Shown: in pieces, positions 49,499 through 58,943 of the stretch
Layout: each line of letters starts with the position of its first letter
Position numbering within the stretch: the stretch's first letter is position 1
Origin: [Clostridium] symbiosum
Lineage (GTDB): Bacteria > Bacillota > Clostridia > Lachnospirales > Lachnospiraceae
Direction: 5' to 3'
NCBI GenBank assembly: GCA_021769625.1
Contig: JAETSN010000002.1
Span: 1 to 64,000, forward strand
DNA length: 64,000 nt
Notes under the pieces: model-generated
Databases searched by the model: none
The model's input: the letters and a program-made list of their open reading frames with translations, nothing else
What the model was told of the DNA's origin: nothing
Made by a program: the position numbers and the translations under genes

Positions 49499-50599
49499 AT
49501 GAAGATCATGTCGAACCGTATGGATTACGGATTTTTAAAATATCAGCAGGAGTTTGAGGACAAGGCGCTTGAGGTACTGCGCTCAGGGTGGTATGTGCTG
49601 GGGAAGGAAGTCAGCACTTTTGAGGAGCGGTTTGCCGCCTACACCGGGGCGAAATACTGTGCGGGAGTGGCGAACGGCCTGGAGGCGCTTCAGATCGCCG
49701 TGCACCTTTTGGGGATCGGCGCCGGAGATGAGGTCATCGTGCAGGGGAATACATATATCGCCAGTGTGATGGGGATCACCATGAACGGAGCGACGCCTGT
49801 ATTTGTGGAGCCGGATGCGTATTATCAGATCGATGCGGATAAAATAGAAGAGAAGATCACGGAAAGGACAAAAGCGGTGATGGTGGTGCATTTGTACGGC
49901 CATGTGGCGGATATGGACAAGATCGTGGAAATCTGCAAAAAGCATCATCTGAAGCTGATCGAGGACTGCGCCCAGTCCCACGGGGCGACGTATAAGGGGA
50001 AGATGACGGGCACTTTCGGCGACGCGGGCTGTTTTTCTTTTTATCCGTCCAAGAATCTGGGGGCTTTCGGCGACGGCGGCGCTGTGGTGACAAATGATGA
50101 GTCCCTTGCGAAGGAAGTAAAGATATACAGAAACTACGGCAGTGAAAAGCGCTATTACAATAAGGTGGTGGGGACAAATTCCCGTCTGGACGAACTGCAG
50201 GCGGGGCTTCTCAATGTGCGCCTCTCCCATATGGAGGAGATCACGAAGGAACGGCAGGAGCTGGCGGCGCGCTATCGGGAAAACATAAAGCAGGAACTTG
50301 TGGCGCTCCCGATGGAAAGGGAGGAGGCCGAGGCTGTCTGGCATCAGTACGTGATCCGCTGCGGGAGGCGGCAGGAGTTGATTGACAATTTAAGTCAAAA
50401 GGAGATCGGAACGATCATTCACTATCCGATCCCGCCGCATCTGTCGGAGGCCTACGCGTATCTCGGGCATAAAAAGGGTGATTTCCCGATCACGGAAAGT
50501 TATGCGGATACGGTGCTCTCCATCCCGATGTATACAGGGATGACGAGGCAGGAGCAGGATTATGTGATCGAGGCAATCAATGGGTTTAGTGGCAAGTGA
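49499..50599 (+). CDS. DegT/DnrJ/EryC1/StrS-family PLP aminotransferase (FdtB-like)
   Basis: YCAGVANGLEALQIAVHLLGIGAGDEVIVQGNTYIAS; EDCAQSHGATYKGKMTGTFGDAGCFSFYPSKNLGAFGDGGAVVTND. Confidence 0.93.
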   Translation: MKIMSNRMDYGFLKYQQEFEDKALEVLRSGWYVLGKEVSTFEERFAAYTGAKYCAGVANGLEALQIAVHLLGIGAGDEVIVQGNTYIASVMGITMNGATPVFVEPDAYYQIDADKIEEKITERTKAVMVVHLYGHVADMDKIVEICKKHHLKLIEDCAQSHGATYKGKMTGTFGDAGCFSFYPSKNLGAFGDGGAVVTNDESLAKEVKIYRNYGSEKRYYNKVVGTNSRLDELQAGLLNVRLSHMEEITKERQELAARYRENIKQELVALPMEREEAEAVWHQYVIRCGRRQELIDNLSQKEIGTIIHYPIPPHLSEAYAYLGHKKGDFPITESYADTVLSIPMYTGMTRQEQDYVIEAINGFSGK

Positions 50600-50772
50600 A
50601 GACAGAAGGGCGGCGGAAGCAGGTGTCAGTTCATGACATTTGGAGGCTGAATTGTGACTGGAAACCAGATAAAATAGAGAATCATCGTTGTCAAAAAAAC
50701 AGAATTAAAGTATACTGGAAATGTCAGTGATTTTATGGAAAAGGAAAGGACTGTCTTTTGACAGTAAAGCTT

Positions 50773-51216
50773 ATGAGTAAATTGGATGAGCAGATAAAAC
50801 TGTTGGAATGGAAAGATCTGGGAGATGAGAGGGGGAATCTCGTGGTGGTGGAAGGAAATATGGACATTCCCTTTGAGATCAAGCGGATCTTTTATATTTA
50901 CGGATCGGATGACACGGTTGTCAGGGGACAGCATGCCAACATAAATTCGGAATTTGTGATGATCAATGTCTGCGGGACCAGCAAGGTCAAGGTGGATAAC
51001 GGTACGGAGAGCCGTGTGATCGAACTGAACAGGCCCAGGATGGGGCTTTATCTGAAAAATAATGTGTGGAAAGACATGTATGATTTTTCGCCGGATTCCA
51101 TTCTGCTGGTGCTTGCCAGCGAGCATTATGATGAGAAGGAGTATATCCGTGATTATCAGGCATACTTAAAATATATGAAAAAGATAGAGCAGACTGACGC
51201 GGACCGGAAAGAGTAA
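50773..51216 (+). CDS. WxcM/FdtA-like sugar 3,4-ketoisomerase
   Basis: DERGNLVVVEGNMDIPFEIKRIFYIYGSDDTVVRGQHAN. Confidence 0.88.
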   Translation: MSKLDEQIKLLEWKDLGDERGNLVVVEGNMDIPFEIKRIFYIYGSDDTVVRGQHANINSEFVMINVCGTSKVKVDNGTESRVIELNRPRMGLYLKNNVWKDMYDFSPDSILLVLASEHYDEKEYIRDYQAYLKYMKKIEQTDADRKE

Positions 51217-51351
51217 TAGAGTTCGTACAGCAGAAGATCGGAAGCAGCAGAGAACTGTGACAGCTAAAGTCGGAAGCAGTGAAGAATTGGCATGGCACAG
51301 GGGTCGGAGGCGGCAAGGAAGCAGGAACAGTAAAAGAAAGGTAAATGCAGG

Positions 51352-52302
51352 GTGAGTAAATTATCAATAGTAGTACCGGTTTATTATAATGCGGATACGC
51401 TGGAACTTTTATATGAGGATATGCAGAAAAAAGTCCTGGACAGGCTGGAGGAGTATGAGATCGTCTTTGTGGACGACGGTTCCGGAGATGATTCCTGGGA
51501 GGTGATGAACCGGCTGAGGGATCGGGACGAGCATATCAAGTGTGTGAAGCTTTCCCGCAATTTCGGGGAGCATGCGGCGCTGCTTGCGGGGCTCTCCGCC
51601 AGCACCGGGGACTGTGCGGTGACGAAGCAGGCGGACCTGCAGGAGGATTCGACACTGATCTTAGAGATGTACGAGAGCTGGAAGAAGGGCAATAAGGTAG
51701 TGCTGGCGGTCAGGAAAGAGCGGAAGGAGAATCCCGTAAAGGTATTTTTTGCGAATATGTATTATAAGATCATCCGCAGTATGGTCAATAAAAATATGCC
51801 TGCGGGCGGCTGCGACTGTTATCTGGTGGACAGGAAGGTGATCGAGGTGCTGGAGCGGCTGGATGAAAAGAATTCTTCTCTGACGCTGCAGGTCATGTGG
51901 GTGGGATTTAAGACGGATATGATCTATTTTGTGCGGCAGGACCGGGAGATCGGGAAATCCCGCTGGACACTGTCGAAGAAGGTGAAGCTGGTGATGGACT
52001 CCGTGATGAGCTTCTCCTATTTTCCGCTGCGTTTTATGTCGGGGCTCGGCATCGTGTTCAATATTCTTGCCGTGATATTGCTGATCAGTGTTTTTGTGGA
52101 GAAATTCACAAACGGAACGCCGATCGCGGGCTGGGCGTCCCTGATGTGTGTGATACTCTGCGCCTCCGGTATTTTGATGCTGATGATGGGCATACTGGGA
52201 GAATATATCTGGCGCACGCTGGATGCGGCGAGGACGCGTCCGCCTTATATTGTGGATGAGGTGAAGGATGTGCGGGATAAAGAGCGGGATAAAAAGGAGT
52301 AA
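51352..52302 (+). CDS. GT2-family glycosyltransferase (GtrB/DPM-like)
   Basis: LSIVVPVYYNADTLELLYEDM, FVDDGSGDDSW, KQADLQEDS, C-terminal TM pair. Confidence 0.92.
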   Translation: MSKLSIVVPVYYNADTLELLYEDMQKKVLDRLEEYEIVFVDDGSGDDSWEVMNRLRDRDEHIKCVKLSRNFGEHAALLAGLSASTGDCAVTKQADLQEDSTLILEMYESWKKGNKVVLAVRKERKENPVKVFFANMYYKIIRSMVNKNMPAGGCDCYLVDRKVIEVLERLDEKNSSLTLQVMWVGFKTDMIYFVRQDREIGKSRWTLSKKVKLVMDSVMSFSYFPLRFMSGLGIVFNILAVILLISVFVEKFTNGTPIAGWASLMCVILCASGILMLMMGILGEYIWRTLDAARTRPPYIVDEVKDVRDKERDKKE

Positions 52303-52408
52303 ATAAGTAAAAAAAGAGTTTAGGAAAAAAGAAAAGATAAAGTGATAAGAGCAGAAAATATGGGAGAAAGAGCTAAGAGGCTGAGAAAATAAAGGACTGA
52401 GAAAAGCA

Positions 52409-54517
52409 TTGGAAAACAGGAAAGAAACAGGAGGTTATTTTAAGAAATTAAAAATTGTACTGATTGTTTTAAGCATTTTTGCGGCTGTGAAAATGCTTTT
52501 TTTTGCATTCGGGCTGGATGAAGAATATCAGCTTGTGATGGCTTACCGCCATGTAAAAGGGGATAAGCTGTTTTTGGATATGTGGGAGCCCCACCAGTCC
52601 TCCGCCTTTCTTTGCGAGCTGCTGATGCGGCCTTATCTGGCGGTATGCGGGAAAACAGGCGTGGTGATCTGGCTGAGGCTCTGCGGGACGTTTATCCATC
52701 TGGGGGTGAGCGTGTATCTGTGCCGGACACTGCGGCGGATGATCGGAAAGAACAGCACGTTTTTGCTGGGGCTGATCTATTTTAATACGATCCCCAAACA
52801 GATCATGCTGCCGGAGTTCGGTATCATGCAGGTATGGTTTCTCACACTGCTGTCACTTTTTCTGATACGGTATTATGACAGAGATGTCGTAAACGGCGGC
52901 GAAGGTGTCGGTGCTGCTGGTAGAGGTATCAGCACAGGCGTCAGAGGTGTTGGTGAGGGCATTAGCGTTATCAACAGATATGTCAGAAGGAAAAAATATC
53001 TGATATTTGCGGCGCTTGCGCTTGTATTGGAGGTGCTTTCTTATCCATCCTGCCTGCTCTTGTATTTTCTGGTGATGTGGATCCTATGGAGGCGTTCCGG
53101 GAAGGACAGATTTGCGGATATGGGAATTTTTACCGGGATCTGTGCGGGGGGCGGCATCGCATATCTGGGGCTGCTTTTGCGGAATAATACGGTGGAAGGG
53201 CTGATCGGAACGCTCTCCTATATTGTGGGCGGAGATATCACGCATTCCCTGTCTTTTGCGGATAAGCTTGTTTCTCTGGGGAGAGATCTGCTGGTACCCG
53301 TCGGGCTTGGCGTTTTTATTTTTGTTCTGGCGAAGGCAGGAGCAGCAGTGACCGAGGGATGGCGGAAGGCGAAATGCGGAGAGGAAGGGAAAGGAACAGA
53401 AATTGTAAAAGAAGGTGAAAAGGTGCGGCTGATCTGGACCGTGGCGCTCTCCTGTCTGGTGGAAATATGGTACTGGGTGGTTTTCAACGCGGGATATGAA
53501 GGGATGCAGATTCATCTGGCGGTGTTTGCAGCACTGGGGATATCCTATTATGTTTCCGCGATGAAAAAAGAAGGCATACAGAGAACTTTGAAACAGGCAT
53601 GCCGGAAAGAGAGAAAAACAGGGAATAGAGAAGCGGGAAAGATTGAAACGGAATGCATAAAAGGAGAAAAAACAGACGAGGCAGGCGGCGGTGAAGAGGC
53701 TGCAGTGATAAAAAGAGCTATGCAGAGAGGCCTGCTGCTGGATCAAATGATTTTGGTTGCGGGATCGCTTGCTGCGGTAGTATATCTGACGGATCTTGGA
53801 CTGATGGATTCCCTGCCTCATGCCATGACGGCGGCGTTTTTCGGAATGACGCTGGTCATCATGTATTGGGAGGAACAAGGAGGCTTTGGCAGAGGATCGG
53901 GTAAGTATACCGATGAGACAGATGAAAATGCGGCAGGGCGGACAGAGAATAACGCCGATGGAGCAGAGGAAGATACAGCGGGATGGGCAGCCGGGAGACA
54001 TGGTAATCCTGCAGGCTGCGTTTATATTGTATTACTGTTATGGGCGTTTACCGCCGTATTCGGAAAAGGTTATACGCTGCGCTCCGGGACAGGATACCAC
54101 AATGTACTGCAGAGCGGCGGCATCCTGAAGCATGGGCCGGCAGCCGGAACGATCTCCGATTATATGTGCGCCTATATTTATAACTGCGACTATGAAGACT
54201 GGCAGGGCATGATACGGGACGGGGACAGGGTGCTGATCATGGTGGATCAGGTCATGAATCTGGGGACGATCCAGTATCTGTTCAAAGATGTGGAGATTTC
54301 GCATTATTCTATTGTCAATCCCACGGCTTACGATGAGAGGCTGCTTGCTTACTGGGAAAAGTTTCCGGAAAAGCAGCCGAATGTCATCATTGTGGATGGC
54401 TGGTACGGTCAATTGATGACGGATCCGAACGGCTGGCTGATGCGGTATGCGGAGGGAGAATTCGGGTATACTTCGATGGAAGAGGGACGGTATATTCGGA
54501 TATACCGGAAAGAGTAA
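52409..54517 (+). CDS. Polytopic membrane protein, GT-C-like
   Basis: Many TM segments, GLDEEYQLVMAYRHVKGDKLFLDMWEPHQSSAFL, extended low-complexity loops; downstream of GtrB-like gene. Confidence 0.65.
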   Translation: MENRKETGGYFKKLKIVLIVLSIFAAVKMLFFAFGLDEEYQLVMAYRHVKGDKLFLDMWEPHQSSAFLCELLMRPYLAVCGKTGVVIWLRLCGTFIHLGVSVYLCRTLRRMIGKNSTFLLGLIYFNTIPKQIMLPEFGIMQVWFLTLLSLFLIRYYDRDVVNGGEGVGAAGRGISTGVRGVGEGISVINRYVRRKKYLIFAALALVLEVLSYPSCLLLYFLVMWILWRRSGKDRFADMGIFTGICAGGGIAYLGLLLRNNTVEGLIGTLSYIVGGDITHSLSFADKLVSLGRDLLVPVGLGVFIFVLAKAGAAVTEGWRKAKCGEEGKGTEIVKEGEKVRLIWTVALSCLVEIWYWVVFNAGYEGMQIHLAVFAALGISYYVSAMKKEGIQRTLKQACRKERKTGNREAGKIETECIKGEKTDEAGGGEEAAVIKRAMQRGLLLDQMILVAGSLAAVVYLTDLGLMDSLPHAMTAAFFGMTLVIMYWEEQGGFGRGSGKYTDETDENAAGRTENNADGAEEDTAGWAAGRHGNPAGCVYIVLLLWAFTAVFGKGYTLRSGTGYHNVLQSGGILKHGPAAGTISDYMCAYIYNCDYEDWQGMIRDGDRVLIMVDQVMNLGTIQYLFKDVEISHYSIVNPTAYDERLLAYWEKFPEKQPNVIIVDGWYGQLMTDPNGWLMRYAEGEFGYTSMEEGRYIRIYRKE

Positions 54518-54606
54518 ATTTACGGTCAAAGAGAATGCGGAAGGACAGTCAAAGATTTCGTTTTCCTTTTAGTCAGCAACGGGGTTCTACGGTATAAAAG
54601 AGCGCC

Positions 54607-54737
54607 TCTCTGCGCACTTTATTAGTGAAATACCTCGCAGCAAGCTACGGGGTATTTCACCCTCGCGGCATTCGCCAAAAGCTCGTGCAAGCACGGCACT
54701 TGGCTCATTGCTCGCGGAAATAAGTAAAGTGTGCAGG
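54607..54737 (-). repeat. Family B palindromic element, copy 2 (5' UTR of spoVAD)
   Basis: GTGAAATACC...GGTATTTCAC (54625-54660) plus outer arms CTGCGCACTTTATT / AGTAAAGTGTGCAG. Confidence 0.8.
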
Positions 54738-54752
54738 GAGGTTTAATAATAC

Positions 54753-55814
54753 ATGGGACAGCAAAATAAAAAAACAGGAGTGAACGGAAACGGCGTTACG
54801 GCGGGAAACCAGAGTTTCATGCCGAAGAGGGAGGTCTATATCAGGCAGAGCGCCTGCGTGGCGGGGACGAAGGAAGGGGAAGGCCCCCTGGGAGAGCTGA
54901 TTGATATGGTGGGCAAGGATGATCTGTTCGGCTGTAAGACCTGGGAGGAAGCGGAAAGCACGTTGCAGAAGGAAGCGGTGACGCTGGCGCTCGGAAAGGC
55001 GGGCATGAAGGCGGAGGAGATCCGCTACCTGTTTGCGGGTGACCTGCTTGGTCAATCCACGGCTTCCTCCTTCGGTGCATCTTCGTTTAATATACCCCAT
55101 ATAGGGGTGTACGGGGCATGCTCCACCTGCGGGGAGACACTGGGACTCGGCACGATGGCGATCTCGGGCGGGATGGCGGAAGATGTCATCTGTGTCACAT
55201 CCAGCCATTTTGCCAGCGCGGAAAAGGAATTCAGGTATCCGCTCGCCTATGGAAACCAGCGGCCGCCGTCAGCAACCTGGACCGTGACAGGGGGCGCGGC
55301 TTTTGTGCTGACTTCCAAAACAAGCAAAAGGAACCGGGCAAAGATCACCGGCGTGACGAACGGAAAGATCGTGGACTATGGCATCAAAGACTCCATGAAC
55401 ATGGGAGCCTGTATGGCGCCTGCCGCCTGTGAGCTGATCGCCGCGAACCTGCAGGATTTCGGCAGGACGCCGGAGGATTATGACAGGATCATCACCGGAG
55501 ATCTGGGGCTTGTGGGCCAGAGGGCGCTGATCGATCTGCTGAAAGAAAAAAATATAGACATAGAAAAGCAGCATATGGACTGCGGCATTGAAATCTATGA
55601 CAGCAACGCGCAGGATGTGGGAAGCGGCGGCTCCGGCTGCGGCTGCAGCGCGGTGACGCTCTCCGCCTATATTCTGAAGATGCTGGAGGAAGGCGTCTGG
55701 AAGAGGGTGCTTTTTGTGCCCACCGGGGCGCTTTTATCCAAGACCAGTTTTAACGAGGGGATGACGGTTCCGGGGATCGCGCACGGGATCGTGCTGGAGG
55801 GTGCTGGCGCATGA
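54753..55814 (+). CDS. spoVAD: Stage V sporulation protein AD
   Basis: Thiolase-like: VYGACSTCGETLGLGTMAISGGMAEDVICVTSSHFASAEKEFRYPL; GSGGSGCGCSAV. Confidence 0.95.
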   Translation: MGQQNKKTGVNGNGVTAGNQSFMPKREVYIRQSACVAGTKEGEGPLGELIDMVGKDDLFGCKTWEEAESTLQKEAVTLALGKAGMKAEEIRYLFAGDLLGQSTASSFGASSFNIPHIGVYGACSTCGETLGLGTMAISGGMAEDVICVTSSHFASAEKEFRYPLAYGNQRPPSATWTVTGGAAFVLTSKTSKRNRAKITGVTNGKIVDYGIKDSMNMGACMAPAACELIAANLQDFGRTPEDYDRIITGDLGLVGQRALIDLLKEKNIDIEKQHMDCGIEIYDSNAQDVGSGGSGCGCSAVTLSAYILKMLEEGVWKRVLFVPTGALLSKTSFNEGMTVPGIAHGIVLEGAGA

Positions 55815-55943
55815 AAGTGCCGCTGCGATAATAACGGTTCAGCCGCATCATACGTAAGCTGACAAAGTTCCGGACGATTGACGAAACGCTGTTATTTCGG
55901 TATAATGCCAACAGCGGGGAACACTAATCGGAGGACATGCGGC

Positions 55944-56591
55944 ATGGCGTTGGAAAATAAACTGAACATCACTGACTCGGCAGAGCTTGCCAGGGTGGAG
56001 GAACGGACCAGCAAGGCAAAGGCGTTGGAGTTGTTTGAAAAGGGCCTGTTGGATCAATTTGAGACCGGGACATTTCGGGGGCTTGCACAAATCCACAAAT
56101 ATCTGTTTGATGAGATATACAGCTTTGCGGGACAAATCCGAACTGTGAATATTGCGAAAGGGAATTTCCGCTTTGCCTCCGTCCTTTATCTGCAGGCAGC
56201 GCTTAAGCATATTGGACAAATGCCGCAATCTACTTTTGATGAAATTATTGAAAAATATGTGGAGATGAATGTGGCGCACCCATTCCGGGAGGGGAATGGC
56301 AGGAGCACAAGACTCTGGCTGGATGCCATTTTGAAAAAGGAACTCCGGCAGGTCATTGACTGGAGCATGGTGGACAAGGAGGATTACCTATTGGCGATGG
56401 AGCGCAGTCCTGTCCGGGACCTGGAGATCAAAATGCTTCTGAAAGCGGCGTTGACTGATAGAGTTGATGATCGGGAAGTTTTTATGAAAGGCGTGGATGC
56501 CAGCTATCACTATGAGGGCTACGATGTTTACAGGACAGCAGATGTAAAAGATGAAAACCGCCGGAAAGAGCACGCCGGAAAAGAAGAATAA
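55944..56591 (+). CDS. Fic/DOC family protein
   Basis: Canonical [12 protein letters not shown] motif and [16 protein letters not shown]. Confidence 0.92.
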   Translation: MALENKLNITDSAELARVEERTSKAKALELFEKGLLDQFETGTFRGLAQIHKYLFDEIYSFAGQIRTVNIAKGNFRFASVLYLQAALKHIGQMPQSTFDEIIEKYVEMNVAHPFREGNGRSTRLWLDAILKKELRQVIDWSMVDKEDYLLAMERSPVRDLEIKMLLKAALTDRVDDREVFMKGVDASYHYEGYDVYRTADVKDENRRKEHAGKEE

Positions 56592-56657
56592 AAGAACAGA
56601 TATAAAATTACGGCAGGGCCGCGCTTTGGCCTTGCCTTTTTACATGACAGGAGATAA

Positions 56658-57353
56658 ATGATCATGCAGGAAAAAGCATCTAATGAAAAAAAGAGTAAGG
56701 CCCGCATTTTGTTTGTGGAGGACGACGATGCCATAGCCTCCGGGCTGGCCTATGCGATGGAGCAGGAGGGTTACATAGTCGTGCATTGCGGGGATGTTGC
56801 CGCGGCATTTCAGAAAATAAGGGAATCTGGTTTTGATCTGGCGCTGCTCGATCTGCAGCTGCCGGACGGCGGCGGAAAAGAGATCGGAGGGGCAATGAAG
56901 ACCCGGCATGTGCCGGTCATCTATCTGACCGTCATAGACGATGAGGACGAGATCGTGGCGTCTCTCGAGGATGGCGCCGCCGATTATATCACAAAGCCTT
57001 TCAGGCTGCGGGAGCTGCTGGCGCGGATCAAAAAGGCGCTGCAGGAAGAAAAAGATCCTCCGCAGGTTTTGAGGATCGGTGAGGCTCTGATCGATAAAGA
57101 CGCCGGAAAAGTATATGTCGGGGGAGAAACCGCCACGCTGACGGCGCTGGAGTACCGGTTGTTATTGATCTTTGCGGAAAATCAGGACATTCTTTTGACA
57201 AGGGAACAGCTTCTTGAGAGGATTTGGGATATCGGCGGGGATTTTGTGGAGGACAACACACTGACAGTGTATGTCAGGCGGCTGCGGCAGAAATTGGGGG
57301 ATGCGGTACATATCACTACAGTCAGGGGGATCGGTTATCGTGTTGATCAGTAA
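56658..57353 (+). CDS. OmpR-family response regulator
   Basis: Receiver ARILFVEDDDAIASGL and winged-helix VRRLRQKLGDAVHITTVRGIGYRVDQ. Confidence 0.93.
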   Translation: MIMQEKASNEKKSKARILFVEDDDAIASGLAYAMEQEGYIVVHCGDVAAAFQKIRESGFDLALLDLQLPDGGGKEIGGAMKTRHVPVIYLTVIDDEDEIVASLEDGAADYITKPFRLRELLARIKKALQEEKDPPQVLRIGEALIDKDAGKVYVGGETATLTALEYRLLLIFAENQDILLTREQLLERIWDIGGDFVEDNTLTVYVRRLRQKLGDAVHITTVRGIGYRVDQ

Positions 57354-58164
57354 AAAAGAGGTGCTGGAACTCTCGGAAGGGATACGCAGCGCGATAGACG
57401 GTCAGGATTTTGATCCCCGGGATCATCGGGAAGGGGCATGGAGCATCCTGAAAAACGACATCTATACATTGATCCGTCTGGAACAGGAGAGGAAGAATGC
57501 GGCAGTGGAAGAAAAGGAGCATCTGGCGCAGTATCTTTCCGACATCTCCCATCAGTTGAAGACGCCGGTCACATCCATGCTCCTGATGACGGAACTGATG
57601 GAAAAGGCGCCGCCGGAGAAGGAAAAAGAGTTTCTGCGGTGCATGAAGAAGGAAATAAGGCACATGGAATGGCTGGTGACGGCTCTTTTAAAGATGGCAA
57701 AACTCGACGCTTCGACCACCTCTTTTCATCGGGAGGAGGCAGATGTCCGCGGATTGATCGAGGAGGCGCAAAAATCCATAGAGATCATGCTGGATGTCAG
57801 GAACCAGACAGTGACGCTGCAGCAGGATCAGGTGCTGTGCTGCGATAAAAAGTGGACGGTAGAGGCGCTGATCAATGTGCTGAAAAATGCCTCGGAGTGT
57901 TCCGGGGAGGACAGTGAGATCATCGTGGAATGCGGCAATAACCCGATCTATGACTGGATCTCCGTGACGGACGCGGGGGAGGGGCTGAAAAAAGAGCAGA
58001 TCGCCGGCCTGTTCCGCAGGTATGAGAATTCAAAGAAGGAGAACGGATACGGGATCGGGCTGCCGCTGGCGCTCTCCATCATGCGGGCGCAGAACGGGGA
58101 GATAGAGGTGCTGCCGGGCGGAAAGGGATGCGGGGCAACATTTGTGATGAAATTTTACAAATAG
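57340..58164 (+). CDS. Sensor histidine kinase without apparent TM sensor segment
   Basis: LSDISHQLKTPVTSML, ALINVLKNASECS; GTG start overlapping RR. Confidence 0.88.
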   Translation: MLISKKEVLELSEGIRSAIDGQDFDPRDHREGAWSILKNDIYTLIRLEQERKNAAVEEKEHLAQYLSDISHQLKTPVTSMLLMTELMEKAPPEKEKEFLRCMKKEIRHMEWLVTALLKMAKLDASTTSFHREEADVRGLIEEAQKSIEIMLDVRNQTVTLQQDQVLCCDKKWTVEALINVLKNASECSGEDSEIIVECGNNPIYDWISVTDAGEGLKKEQIAGLFRRYENSKKENGYGIGLPLALSIMRAQNGEIEVLPGGKGCGATFVMKFYK

Positions 58165-58259
58165 TCACCGGAGAGTCACTTTTCTTATTTATGATGTAAT
58201 GAAAAGCGGCGGATACGTCTGGCCAGGGCATTAACGATAAATAAGAAAAGAGGTATCAT

Positions 58260-58943
58260 ATGGCAATTTTGGAGGTGAAGGAGCTGACAAAGATCTACGG
58301 GAGAGGGGACAATCAGGTGGTCGCCCTCGATCATGTCAGTTTTCAGGTAAAAAAAGGAGAATTTGTCGCCATAGTGGGCGCTTCTGGTTCCGGAAAATCC
58401 ACACTGATGAATCTGATCGGCGGGATAGACCGGCCGAGCGCCGGCAGTGTGGCCATCGAGGGAAGAGAGATCTTCGGTATGAATGAAAGCGAGCTGGCGA
58501 TCTTCAGGCGGAGAAATATCGGCATCGTTTACCAGTTCTATAATCTGATCCCGAATCTGACCGTCGATGAGAATATCATGCTGCCCTGTCTGCTGGATAA
58601 GCGGAGGCCGGACCATAAAAAGCTGGAACAGATCGTGGAAATGACAGGACTGTCACATCGCAGGACGCACCTGCCGGGGGAGTTGTCCGGAGGACAGCAG
58701 CAGAGGGTATCGGTGGGCAGGGCGCTGATCAACGATCCGGCATTTATTTTGGCGGATGAACCCACCGGAAATCTGGACAGCAAAGCCGGAAGAGAGATCA
58801 TAGATCTGCTTCTGGCGGCTAATCAGAAGGCAAAGCAGACGTTGATCATGATCACACACGATGAAAACATAGCATTGCAGGCGGACCGGATCATCACGAT
58901 CAGCGACGGCAGGATTTTAAGAGACGAGGTGATACGGCCATGA
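58260..58943 (+). CDS. ABC transporter ATP-binding protein (LolD/BceA-like)
   Basis: GASGSGKSTLMNLIGGIDRPSAGSV, LSGGQQQRVSVGRALINDPAFILADEPTGNLD. Confidence 0.95.
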   Translation: MAILEVKELTKIYGRGDNQVVALDHVSFQVKKGEFVAIVGASGSGKSTLMNLIGGIDRPSAGSVAIEGREIFGMNESELAIFRRRNIGIVYQFYNLIPNLTVDENIMLPCLLDKRRPDHKKLEQIVEMTGLSHRRTHLPGELSGGQQQRVSVGRALINDPAFILADEPTGNLDSKAGREIIDLLLAANQKAKQTLIMITHDENIALQADRIITISDGRILRDEVIRP

